DNA of 20,161 bases from Rhodospirillaceae bacterium (GTDB lineage: Bacteria > Pseudomonadota > Alphaproteobacteria > DSM-16000 > Inquilinaceae), in contig JAGQRL010000073.1 in assembly GCA_020425485.1 (NCBI GenBank), positions 1 through 20,161 on the forward strand, read 5' to 3'. The position numbers and the translations under genes are program-made. A model generated the notes under the pieces. It did no database searches and had not been told where the DNA came from. It saw nothing but the letters and a program-made list of their open reading frames with translations. Shown here piece by piece: positions 7,305-13,557 of the stretch (position 1 is the stretch's first letter; each line of letters starts with the position of its first letter).

Positions 7305-7558
7305 CGCCGTGGTCCACTCAGATTGTTGCGCCGGCCCAGCCTGTTCCTACGTTCACACGCGCACAATCAAAACATTGGGTGGGGACAATGGGAGCGCCCT
7401 GCCCCGCCTATGTGCCCGCATCTCCCAGACATAATGAACTGGGATCTGGCGCCAACTAAACGGCGCATTGAATCTACTTTCCACCACCGAATCAGATGGA
7501 CGTGAATATTCAATTTGTAAGCATCTCCATAGCATTTAAGTCTTGGGACGCTTCTGCG
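7305..7558. other. Non-coding junction between DMT gene and TIR-like gene
   Basis: This 254-base stretch is where base composition drops from the GC-rich host level to the AT-richer insertion. I see no convincing gene. A near-perfect inverted repeat lies at its GC-rich end: GATTGTTGCGC (7321-7331) against GCGCACAATC (7359-7368), differing by one extra T. A second inverted repeat, CATTG (7373-7377) and CAATG (7386-7390), follows. A small hairpin, ACGC (7548-7551) with GCGT (7556-7559), touches the TIR-like stop codon. Confidence 0.5.
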
Positions 7559-8677
7559 TTAACCCATTATGCCTTCACGTTCCAACACACCTCGAATCTT
7601 CTCGAAACATGCAGAAATATTTCCGCGAGGGAATCTAATCTGCTTTAGACCTCGAATATTCGAGAACTCGTCGCATCCTTCTTCCAGGATAATGATGGCG
7701 CGCCTGAACCCCAGTCTTCCCTGAAATAGGCCAACCTCGTGAATGACATTCATCCGGGCTTGTAGCCTGCCATCAGCAAGCTCATCTTCAGCCGTTAATA
7801 CGAGAAAGGCAAAGGATGTGGTATCAAGCATCTGCTCGAGTCTCTCGACTATGGAGACACCTTCATTTGGAACACTATCAAATTCATTGTATTCAAGGGC
7901 CAATCTATCCTTGATAAAATCTTTCAATAGAAGCCAATCTAGTGAATGTCCATGACCTATGAAGATGTTTGCGCAATCATGACCTTTCTTCATCTTGGTT
8001 CCTCCGAGCCGCTGAAAATGTGACCCTGCTTGCCTGGCTGCACGAGAGAGGTCTCTTGCACACACAAGAGGCGTAGCCAAACTAGCCATTTCAACAATAA
8101 CATGCTGGTGTGGTGCTATGCGGACTCCTTGTCCGTGAGCCTTATAGTCACTAGAGAGATATTGCCCACCCGATAGCATTCCACGCCTCAATGACTCATA
8201 TTCCGCCATTTCAAGACACTCAACACGAGATCTAATTTCTTCTAGATATTGATCATTATTTTGCTGTAAAGTGATTCTAATTATAGACAAGATCTCATTC
8301 TTTGCATCTAAGACTCTTTCCCTCAAATCTCCGGAGTCTTTACGAATCTTCTCGATATCCGGATCTCCTGCGCGATGATAGATTTGGCGAAACACGACAG
8401 TAGGCGAGTACTCAACCCAATCTCCGACGGTACCGCTGATGACCCGATCATTCAACCCCCACTCTACACTGAAATGTGCGCCCTGCGGTGGAGTTAAAAG
8501 TCCTGCATAATACACACATGCATGATATCCTAAATTGGATCTGCTCCAGCAATTCTCTAGGCTCACCGCCATGTCAGTTATTATTTCCAATGTCTTTTGA
8601 TGCGAATTCTCGAATTTATTCGCATGCTCGGCCAAATCGATCGATATCTGAACCAGTTCTTTCCCAAATTCTTCCAT
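7559..8677 (-). CDS. TIR-like domain protein with unrecognised N-terminal region
   Basis: This is a 372-residue protein. Residues about 236-370 form a TIR-like domain of the predicted nucleotide-binding type known from Pycsar and CBASS TIR effectors: ANIFIGHGHS (236-245, first strand and loop), VSIVERLEQMLDTTSFAFLV (274-293), LTAEDEL (294-300) and QARMNVIHEVGLFQGRLG (306-323). E314 in the last motif is the likely catalytic glutamate of an NAD hydrolase, by analogy. Residues 1-230 are not a domain I recognise: a helix (1-42), a compact part with TPPQGAHFSVEWGL (62-75) and GDWVEYSPTVVFRQIYHRAG (85-104), then long helices (107-165) and a further segment to 225. Base composition and codons (ATA, AAA, TTT, ACA, AGA) differ sharply from all neighbours, so transfer is likely. 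GGAG lies 10 bases before the ATG. No cyclase gene is nearby. NADase activity and a defence role are inferred. Confidence 0.85.
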   Translation of the reverse strand: MEEFGKELVQISIDLAEHANKFENSHQKTLEIITDMAVSLENCWSRSNLGYHACVYYAGLLTPPQGAHFSVEWGLNDRVISGTVGDWVEYSPTVVFRQIYHRAGDPDIEKIRKDSGDLRERVLDAKNEILSIIRITLQQNNDQYLEEIRSRVECLEMAEYESLRRGMLSGGQYLSSDYKAHGQGVRIAPHQHVIVEMASLATPLVCARDLSRAARQAGSHFQRLGGTKMKKGHDCANIFIGHGHSLDWLLLKDFIKDRLALEYNEFDSVPNEGVSIVERLEQMLDTTSFAFLVLTAEDELADGRLQARMNVIHEVGLFQGRLGFRRAIIILEEGCDEFSNIRGLKQIRFPRGNISACFEKIRGVLEREGIMG

Positions 8678-8735
8678 GGACTAAATTCTCCAGGTCTTAG
8701 CCTTAGATCTTGACATTCTCTTGCACAAAAGAGGA

Positions 8736-9152
8736 TCACCCCGCCTCGGTCTCACCCGTCTCGCAGACGACCGCCCATTCCTCCGGGGTGACTGGCTGCA
8801 CCGACAGGCGGCTGTTGTTCACCAGCACCATCTGGGCCAGGCGCGGCTCGGCCTTGATCTCGGCCATCGACACCGGCCGCGTGAACGGCCGCACCGGGGC
8901 GATGTCCACGCACTCCCACTTGCCGGTGGTGTCGGTGCTGTCGGGGTGGGCTTCGGCCACCACTTCGACGATCCCCACCACCTCCGTGCCGTTGACCGAG
9001 TGGTAGAAGAACGCCCGGTCGCCCGCCTTCATGGCCCGCATGTTGTTGCGCGCCTGATAGTTGCGCACGCCGTCCCATTCCTGGCGGCCCTGCTTCACCT
9101 GGTCGTCCCACGACCAGCTTCCGGGCTCCGATTTCAGCAGCCAGTAGGCCAT
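8736..9152 (-). CDS. EVE domain-containing protein
   Basis: Single-domain 138-residue protein of the EVE (PUA-like) superfamily, related to human THYN1. EVE domains are thought to bind modified bases in DNA or RNA. The start is the ATG at 9152, with AAGGA about 10 bases upstream; longer frames run into the next gene. Family motifs are MAYWLLKSEP (1-10), WDGVRNYQARNNMR (26-39), GDRAFFYHS (44-52), VVGIVEVV (58-65) and RLSVQPV (115-121). The length is normal for the family. It is the last of three minus-strand genes after YciI and the isochorismatase-like gene. The TIR-like gene starts 58 bases downstream on the same strand. From memory, EVE and YciI genes commonly sit beside tsaD in alphaproteobacteria, so its position here looks ancestral rather than linked to the insertion. 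Confidence 0.92.
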   Translation of the reverse strand: MAYWLLKSEPGSWSWDDQVKQGRQEWDGVRNYQARNNMRAMKAGDRAFFYHSVNGTEVVGIVEVVAEAHPDSTDTTGKWECVDIAPVRPFTRPVSMAEIKAEPRLAQMVLVNNSRLSVQPVTPEEWAVVCETGETEAG

Positions 9153-9205
9153 GGACTTCGGTCCTTCCCTCTCACCTCTCCGGGCGTTCTCAAGACACCC
9201 GACCC

Positions 9206-9715
9206 TCAAGCAAACGCCACCTCGGCGGCATCGATCACGGCAACGGAGCCGCGCCCTGCTGGCAAACGGCGCAGCACCCTGTTGTGGTGGGCAACGATTT
9301 GTTCGGCCGTCAGATACTCGTGGTCGAAAGTGGAATGGGCGTTGCCGACCAGCAGCACCTCGTAGCCGTGCGAGGCGGCACTGCGGCACGTCGTATCGAC
9401 ACAGAAGTCGGTCTGTATGCCGCAGACGATCAGCCGGTCGACGCCCCGCGCCTTCAGCTCCGCATCGAGCGGCGTTTCAAGAAAGGCGTCGCAATAGCCC
9501 TTCTCCACCAGCACGTCGGACGGCTGGGGCACCAGGCTGGAATGGAGGCTGGGGTCGGGCTGCACCCGCCGGTCCGTCAGCAGAACCACCGGCGCGCCGG
9601 CCGCCCGTGCCGCGTCCACAAGGCCGGTGACCTGCGCCACCAGCTCTTCGGCCTGCCACGGCCCCCGGTCCATCAGGCTGGTTTGCACGTCGACGACGAC
9701 GAGTGCCGTTCTCAC
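9206..9715 (-). CDS. Isochorismatase-like cysteine hydrolase
   Basis: Cytoplasmic alpha/beta hydrolase of the isochorismatase family (169 residues). The expected catalytic triad is present: D9 in ALVVVDVQ, K72 in VEKGYCDAF and C105 in CGIQTDFCVDTTC. The last stretch also carries the usual oxyanion and cis-peptide region. The start is GTG (9715-9713) with AAGGAGG six bases upstream, which decides the start firmly. Members include nicotinamidases, N-carbamoylsarcosine amidases and isochorismatases. I cannot tell the substrate, and the metal-site pattern of classical nicotinamidase is not obvious. It lies between YciI (70-base gap) and EVE (53-base gap), interrupting a pair that is more usually adjacent, so it may be a local addition. 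Confidence 0.9.
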   Translation of the reverse strand: MRTALVVVDVQTSLMDRGPWQAEELVAQVTGLVDAARAAGAPVVLLTDRRVQPDPSLHSSLVPQPSDVLVEKGYCDAFLETPLDAELKARGVDRLIVCGIQTDFCVDTTCRSAASHGYEVLLVGNAHSTFDHEYLTAEQIVAHHNRVLRRLPAGRGSVAVIDAAEVAFA

Positions 9716-9785
9716 GCACGCCCTCCTTCAGGCCCCCTCGCCTCAGCACCCGCCCGGCAGGACGACCGCGGGCGCGCCGGCACGC

Positions 9786-10070
9786 TCAATCCTCGGGAAA
9801 GATCTTGCGCCAGGGCGTGACGGTGATGGAGCCGAACACGCCGGCCTGGTTGTAGGGGTCGGCATTGGCGAAGGCTTCGGCCGCCGCGCGGTCGGGAAAG
9901 TCCATGATGTAGGCGCTGCCGGTCGGCTTCTGGCCGTCGTCGGTGATGGTCGGCCCGCCCACCAGCAGGTCGTCGCCGCGCGAGCCGATATGCCCCAGAT
10001 GGGCCTCGCGGCTGGCCATCCGCGTTTCCAGCATCCCGGGCTTGTCGGTGCAGACGATCAGATAGTACAT
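9786..10070 (-). CDS. YciI family protein
   Basis: Small 94-residue protein with the dimeric alpha+beta-barrel (ferredoxin-like) fold of the YciI family. The start is the ATG at 10070, with AGGAGAGG just upstream. The conserved pattern is visible: MYYLIVCTDKPG (1-12), R21 and H24 in the first helix, LLVGGP (35-40), GSAYIMDFPDRAAAEAFANA (51-70), DPY (71-73), and a closing strand GSITVTPWRKIF. H24 and D71 are the likely active-site pair by family analogy. The biochemical role of most YciI proteins is unknown. It is the first gene of the minus-strand run YciI, isochorismatase-like, EVE, and is divergent from the Spo0M-like gene across a 142-base promoter region. Confidence 0.9.
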   Translation of the reverse strand: MYYLIVCTDKPGMLETRMASREAHLGHIGSRGDDLLVGGPTITDDGQKPTGSAYIMDFPDRAAAEAFANADPYNQAGVFGSITVTPWRKIFPED

Positions 10071-10170
10071 GGCCCTCTCCTGGGGTGTGCCGTTTTGCGG
10101 CGACCATAGGCAATCACCCGGCGGCAGAACAGCCCACATCCTGCCATCAATCGCCGGCAGCGTGGCGCGC

Positions 10171-10188
10171 GTTTGCCCACCGGCAAAC
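10171..10188. promoter_or_regulatory. Perfect inverted repeat before the Spo0M-like gene
   Basis: GTTTGCC (10171-10177) and GGCAAAC (10182-10188) form a 7-bp perfect inverted repeat around CACC. It ends nine bases before the AGGAGGG ribosome site of the Spo0M-like gene and lies in the divergent promoter region with YciI. It could be an operator or a hairpin in the message leader. Confidence 0.45.
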
Positions 10189-10212
10189 GATTTCAACAGG
10201 AGGGTTCAAGCC

Positions 10213-10671
10213 ATGGGCTTGTTTGGGGGCATGAAGAACTTCCTCACAGGCGGGGGGGCCAAGGTCGATCTGGAAATCGGGTCGATCGTGCGTGGCGAGT
10301 CGGTGCCGGTGAAGGTCACCGCCGAGATCGACGACAAGGATATGGAGGTGCGCAACGTGTATGTGCGCCTGCGCGCCCAGGAGGTGATCGACATCCCCGA
10401 TGTCGAACTGGCGCCGCCCAACCCTAAGGCGGAGCCCCCGCGCGGCCTGAAGCGCACGCACCAGACCTTCAACCAGGAATTCCGCATCGCCGGCAGCCAG
10501 ACGCTGAAGGGCGGCGGAACCTACGAGTTCGAGGGCGAGGTGACCCTGCCGGCGCAGGTGTCGCCCAGCTTCGTCGGCCGCTACGCCAGCCATGTCTGGC
10601 AGGTGACCGCAGCACTGGACAAGACCGGCAACGATCCCGATTCCGGCTGGGTCGAAGTCCAGGTGTTTTAG
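10213..10671 (+). CDS. Spo0M-like (arrestin-fold) protein
   Basis: Cytoplasmic 152-residue protein that resembles the N-terminal half of Spo0M/sporulation-control family proteins, which have an arrestin-like beta-sandwich. The start is the ATG at 10213, preceded by AGGAGGG at a good distance. An upstream extension of the frame has no ribosome site. The N terminus MGLFGGMKNFLTGGGAKVDL is typical of the family (short amphipathic helix, then GGAKVDLE). Alternating beta strands follow (VPVKVTAEI, VRNVYVRLRAQEVIDI, EFRIAGSQTLKGGGTYEFEG, ASHVWQVTAALDKTG). It lacks the longer C-terminal part of Bacillus Spo0M. There is no sign that this organism sporulates, so the family name should not be taken as function. 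It is divergent from YciI and converges on tsaD with only 15 bases between stops. Confidence 0.72.
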   Translation: MGLFGGMKNFLTGGGAKVDLEIGSIVRGESVPVKVTAEIDDKDMEVRNVYVRLRAQEVIDIPDVELAPPNPKAEPPRGLKRTHQTFNQEFRIAGSQTLKGGGTYEFEGEVTLPAQVSPSFVGRYASHVWQVTAALDKTGNDPDSGWVEVQVF

Positions 10672-10686
10672 TCGAACCGCCTTGCG

Positions 10687-11754
10687 TCAAGCCTTGACCC
10701 CGGCCCCCACTGCCGGTGGGGCGTCGGGGTCGAGCGGCCAGCGCGGCCGGGCACGAAAGTCCAGCGGGTCGGGTGCAAGCCCGGCCCGCAGCCGTTCCAG
10801 GGCGGCCCAGGCGATCATCGCCGCATTGTCGGTGCACAGCGCCAGCGGCGGCGCCAGCAGGGCGAGCCCGCGCGCCTCGGCCAACGCCGACAATTCCCCC
10901 CGCAGCATCCCGTTGGCGGCGACGCCGCCGGCCACCACCAGCGCCCCGCCGTCTGGCCGTTCGGTGCGGAACACCTCGATGGCACGCGCCGTGCGGTCGC
11001 GCAGGCTGGCTGCCACCGCCGCCTGGAAGGCCGCCGCCACATCGGCCACCGCGCGGGCATCGGGCGGTGCTGCGCCCCAGCCCTCCACCAGCCGCCGCAC
11101 CGCCGCCTTCAGCCCGGAAAAGGAAAAGTGGCAGTCCCGCCGCCCCACCATGGGGGCCGGCAGCGGGAAGCGGCGGGGATCGCCGGTGCGGGCCGCCGCC
11201 TCGATCTCCGGCCCGCCGGGGTAGCCGAGGCCCAGCAGCTTGGCGACCTTGTCGAACGCCTCGCCCACTGCGTCGTCCACCGTGGTGCCCAGCCGGCGGT
11301 AGCGCCCCACCCCGTCGACCACCAGAAGCTGGCAGTGGCCGCCGGAAACCAGCAGCAGCAGATAGGGGAAGTCGGGCGGCGGTTCGGCCGTCAGCCGCGG
11401 CGTCAAGGCATGGCCTTCCAGGTGGTTGATGGCGAGGAACGGCAGCCCGCGCGCCAGCGCCAGCCCCTTGGCGTAGGTGGTGCCCACCAGCACCCCGCCG
11501 ATCAGCCCCGGCCCGGCGGTGGCGGCCACCGCATCCACCCCGTCCAGCCCCGGTGCGAAGCCGGCCAGCGCCTGGCGCACCATGGGATCCAGCGCGGCCA
11601 GGTGGTCGCGCGCGGCGATTTCCGGCACCACGCCGCCATAGGCGCGGTGCAGGTCGAGCTGGGAGCGCGTGATGTGGGCGTGCACCTGCCGGTCGCAGCC
11701 CACCAGCGCCACGGAGGTTTCGTCGCACGACGTTTCGATGCCCAGCACGATCAT
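10687..11754 (-). CDS. tsaD: tRNA N6-adenosine threonylcarbamoyltransferase
   Basis: Essential enzyme that moves the threonylcarbamoyl group to A37 of ANN-decoding tRNAs (t6A), acting with TsaB and TsaE in the cytoplasm. 355 residues, a normal length. The start is the ATG at 11754, with AAGGTGG six or so bases upstream; the longer open frame upstream is antisense to hemC and is not coding. Motifs: MIVLGIETSCDETSVAL (1-17), the metal-binding HLEGH (111-115) and D309 in CTDNAAM, plus VSGGHCQL (136-143), TVDDAVGEAFDKVAKLLGLG (158-177) and the ASKHA nucleotide motif VVAGGVAAN (273-281). It is divergent from hemC across 102 bases, an arrangement common in alphaproteobacteria. Confidence 0.97.
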   Translation of the reverse strand: MIVLGIETSCDETSVALVGCDRQVHAHITRSQLDLHRAYGGVVPEIAARDHLAALDPMVRQALAGFAPGLDGVDAVAATAGPGLIGGVLVGTTYAKGLALARGLPFLAINHLEGHALTPRLTAEPPPDFPYLLLLVSGGHCQLLVVDGVGRYRRLGTTVDDAVGEAFDKVAKLLGLGYPGGPEIEAAARTGDPRRFPLPAPMVGRRDCHFSFSGLKAAVRRLVEGWGAAPPDARAVADVAAAFQAAVAASLRDRTARAIEVFRTERPDGGALVVAGGVAANGMLRGELSALAEARGLALLAPPLALCTDNAAMIAWAALERLRAGLAPDPLDFRARPRWPLDPDAPPAVGAGVKA

Positions 11755-11766
11755 GGCCGCCACCTT

Positions 11767-11825
11767 GGCGGCGCGCCGCCCCGCCGGCAAGCCAGGGCCG
11801 CCATGCCTCAACGCAATGGCGTTGA
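11767..11825. promoter_or_regulatory. tsaD/hemC divergent region with two symmetric elements
   Basis: The 102-base gap contains a perfect 14-bp palindrome (11767-11780, half-site GGCGGCG) close to the tsaD start. It also holds an inverted repeat, TCAACGC (11808-11814) and GCGTTGA (11819-11825), around AATG, 31 bases before the hemC start. Either could be an operator or a leader hairpin. No good -35/-10 pair was found. Confidence 0.4.
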
Positions 11826-11856
11826 CGCTGCGCCCGGCGTTGCCTACCCAGCGTGC

Positions 11857-12789
11857 ATGCCTTCTCCCCTCCATATCGGCACCCGCGCAAGCCCCCTGGC
11901 GCTGTGGCAGGCGGAGGCCACGCGCGCCCTGATCGCCCGGCTGGTGCCCGGCATGGACGCGGCGGACGCACTGCCCATCGTCACCCTCACCACCCAGGGC
12001 GACCGCGTGCGCGACCGGCCGCTGGCGGACCTGGGCGGCAAGGGCCTGTTCACCAAGGACATCGACCGGGCGACGCTGGACGGCCGGGTGGATCTCGCCG
12101 TGCACTCCTTGAAGGACGTGCCGTCGGACCTGCCGGACGGGCTGGTGCTGGCCGGCGTGCTGCCGCGAGCCGACCCGCGCGATGTGTGGATCAGCGGCAC
12201 CGGCACCGCCATAGCCGACCTGCCGCCCGGCAGCGCCGTCGGCACCTGTTCGCCGCGCCGCCAGGCCCAGCTTCTGATCGCCCGGCCCGATCTCAGCGTC
12301 GTGCCCATGCGCGGCAATGTCGGCACCCGGCTGCAGCGGCTCCGCGACGGCGCCATCGCCGGTACCTTCCTCGCCAAGGCGGGGCTCGACCGCCTGGGCG
12401 TCGAGGTGCCCGGGGCGGTGGTGCTGGCGCCGGGCGAGATGCTGCCGGCGGTGGGCCAGGGCGCCATCGCGCTGATCTGCCGAACGGAGGACGCGGCGGC
12501 CCGTGCCGCGGCAGCCGCCATCTCCTGTGCCGATACCGCCGACCGGGTGAGCGCCGAACGGGCCATGCTGGCGCGCCTCGGCGGCTCCTGCCACACCCCC
12601 ATCGCCGGGTTGGCCGAGCTGGCAGGCGACCGCCTGTCCCTGCGCGGCCTGGTGGCCCTGCCGGACGGCAGCCGCTCGGTCGCACGCTCCGTGGAGGGCA
12701 GCCGCAGCGATGCCGCGGACCTGGGCGATGCGCTCGGCCGCCGGCTGCGCGATGAGGCGGGCGACCTGCTGGCCGCCATGGGCGTATGA
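11857..12789 (+). CDS. hemC: Porphobilinogen deaminase (hydroxymethylbilane synthase)
   Basis: Condenses four porphobilinogens into hydroxymethylbilane in tetrapyrrole synthesis (cytoplasm). 310 residues, normal length. Signature motifs: IGTRASPLALWQA (7-19), LGGKGLFTKDID (59-70), AVHSLKDVPSDLP (81-93, with catalytic D87), CSPRRQAQLL (131-140), MRGNVGTRLQRL (151-162), and LGGSCHTPIAG (241-251), where C245 anchors the dipyrromethane cofactor. The ATG at 11857 puts the first motif at the usual distance, but it has no clear ribosome site. An in-frame ATG at 11803 would add 18 residues untypical of the family. Its stop overlaps the hemD start (ATGA), so the two are translationally coupled. Confidence 0.97.
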   Translation: MPSPLHIGTRASPLALWQAEATRALIARLVPGMDAADALPIVTLTTQGDRVRDRPLADLGGKGLFTKDIDRATLDGRVDLAVHSLKDVPSDLPDGLVLAGVLPRADPRDVWISGTGTAIADLPPGSAVGTCSPRRQAQLLIARPDLSVVPMRGNVGTRLQRLRDGAIAGTFLAKAGLDRLGVEVPGAVVLAPGEMLPAVGQGAIALICRTEDAAARAAAAAISCADTADRVSAERAMLARLGGSCHTPIAGLAELAGDRLSLRGLVALPDGSRSVARSVEGSRSDAADLGDALGRRLRDEAGDLLAAMGV

Positions 12790-13532
12790 GCCCGCCCTGC
12801 TGGCTGGTCACCCGGCCGCAGCCGGACGCCGATGCGTTGGCTGCACGGCTGGTCGGACTCGGCCACCGCGCCGTGGTCTCCCCGGTGATGGACATCCGCA
12901 TCGATCCCGCCCAGCCGCTCGATCTCGGCGGTGTGAACACACTGGTCTTCACCAGCACGAACGGTGTACGTGCCTTCGCCGCGCGCAGCCCGCGCCGCGA
13001 TCTGCCCGTGGTGGCGGTGGGCAAGCGCACCGCGGCAGCCGCCCACACGGCCGGATTTGCCGATGTGCGCGATGGCGGCGGCACCGTGGCCCATCTGCAA
13101 CAAGGCTTCCCGGCGCTCGCACCGCAGCAACCTGGCATTGTGCTGCACGTTTGCGGACGCGATGTGGCCGGCGATTTGCCGCATGCCCTGCAGACCCAGG
13201 GGTACACCGTACGTTCCGCCCCGCTCTACGCCGCAGAGCCGGCAACATCTTTGGCTCCCGAGGCCGCGCAGGCCCTCGCGAATGGCGATATCTCGGGTGT
13301 ACTCTTTTTCTCTGCACGGACGGCGCGGCTGTTTGATACACTTTCTGCGGAGGCTGGGCTTCGGCCGGCGCTGCCCCATGTACTTGCTGTCTGCCTTAGT
13401 CCGGCCATCGCCTCCGAGCTACCTGGGTCGTGCTGGCGCGAAATCTGGATAAGTCCGATGCCGACATCGGAAAGTCTGATGGAAACCTTGCGCCGATATC
13501 CGTCTCCGCCCAAGGTTCCGCTCCGATCCTAG
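12786..13532 (+). CDS. hemD: Uroporphyrinogen-III synthase
   Basis: Closes and inverts the D ring of hydroxymethylbilane to give uroporphyrinogen III. 248 residues. The sequence is poorly conserved in this family, but it shows the expected features: WLVTRPQPDADALAARLVGL at the N terminus, VNTLVFTSTNGVRAFA (50-65), VAVGKRTAAAA (76-86), a linker region with IVLHVCGRDVAGDLPHALQ, and GDISGVLFFSARTARLFDTL in the second domain. The start ATG overlaps the hemC stop by four bases (ATGA). The 3' third has somewhat lower GC than hemC. The mic60-like gene starts 25 bases after its stop, so it is likely in the same operon. Identification rests on motifs and position together. Confidence 0.92.
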   Translation: MSPPCWLVTRPQPDADALAARLVGLGHRAVVSPVMDIRIDPAQPLDLGGVNTLVFTSTNGVRAFAARSPRRDLPVVAVGKRTAAAAHTAGFADVRDGGGTVAHLQQGFPALAPQQPGIVLHVCGRDVAGDLPHALQTQGYTVRSAPLYAAEPATSLAPEAAQALANGDISGVLFFSARTARLFDTLSAEAGLRPALPHVLAVCLSPAIASELPGSCWREIWISPMPTSESLMETLRRYPSPPKVPLRS

Positions 13533-13557
13533 AACCAGAAACAGACGAACGCGCCCC

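Noticed and set aside
7353..7535. 60-codon minus-strand frame in the gap after the TIR-like gene
   Set aside because: No ribosome site, no recognisable motif, and it spans the composition boundary. Probably chance.
7320..8735. Insertion sequence or transposon carrying the TIR-like gene
   Set aside because: No transposase and no matching terminal repeats at both ends. I found no direct repeat pairing the two borders by eye.
7559..9152. A complete Pycsar or CBASS system
   Set aside because: No nucleotidyl cyclase, CD-NTase or ancillary Cap gene was found in the flanking genes, which are EVE and a DMT transporter.
10469..12594. Long minus-strand extensions upstream of tsaD into hemC
   Set aside because: The parts beyond the tsaD ATG at 11754 are antisense to hemC. 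TsaD has its normal N terminus at 11754.
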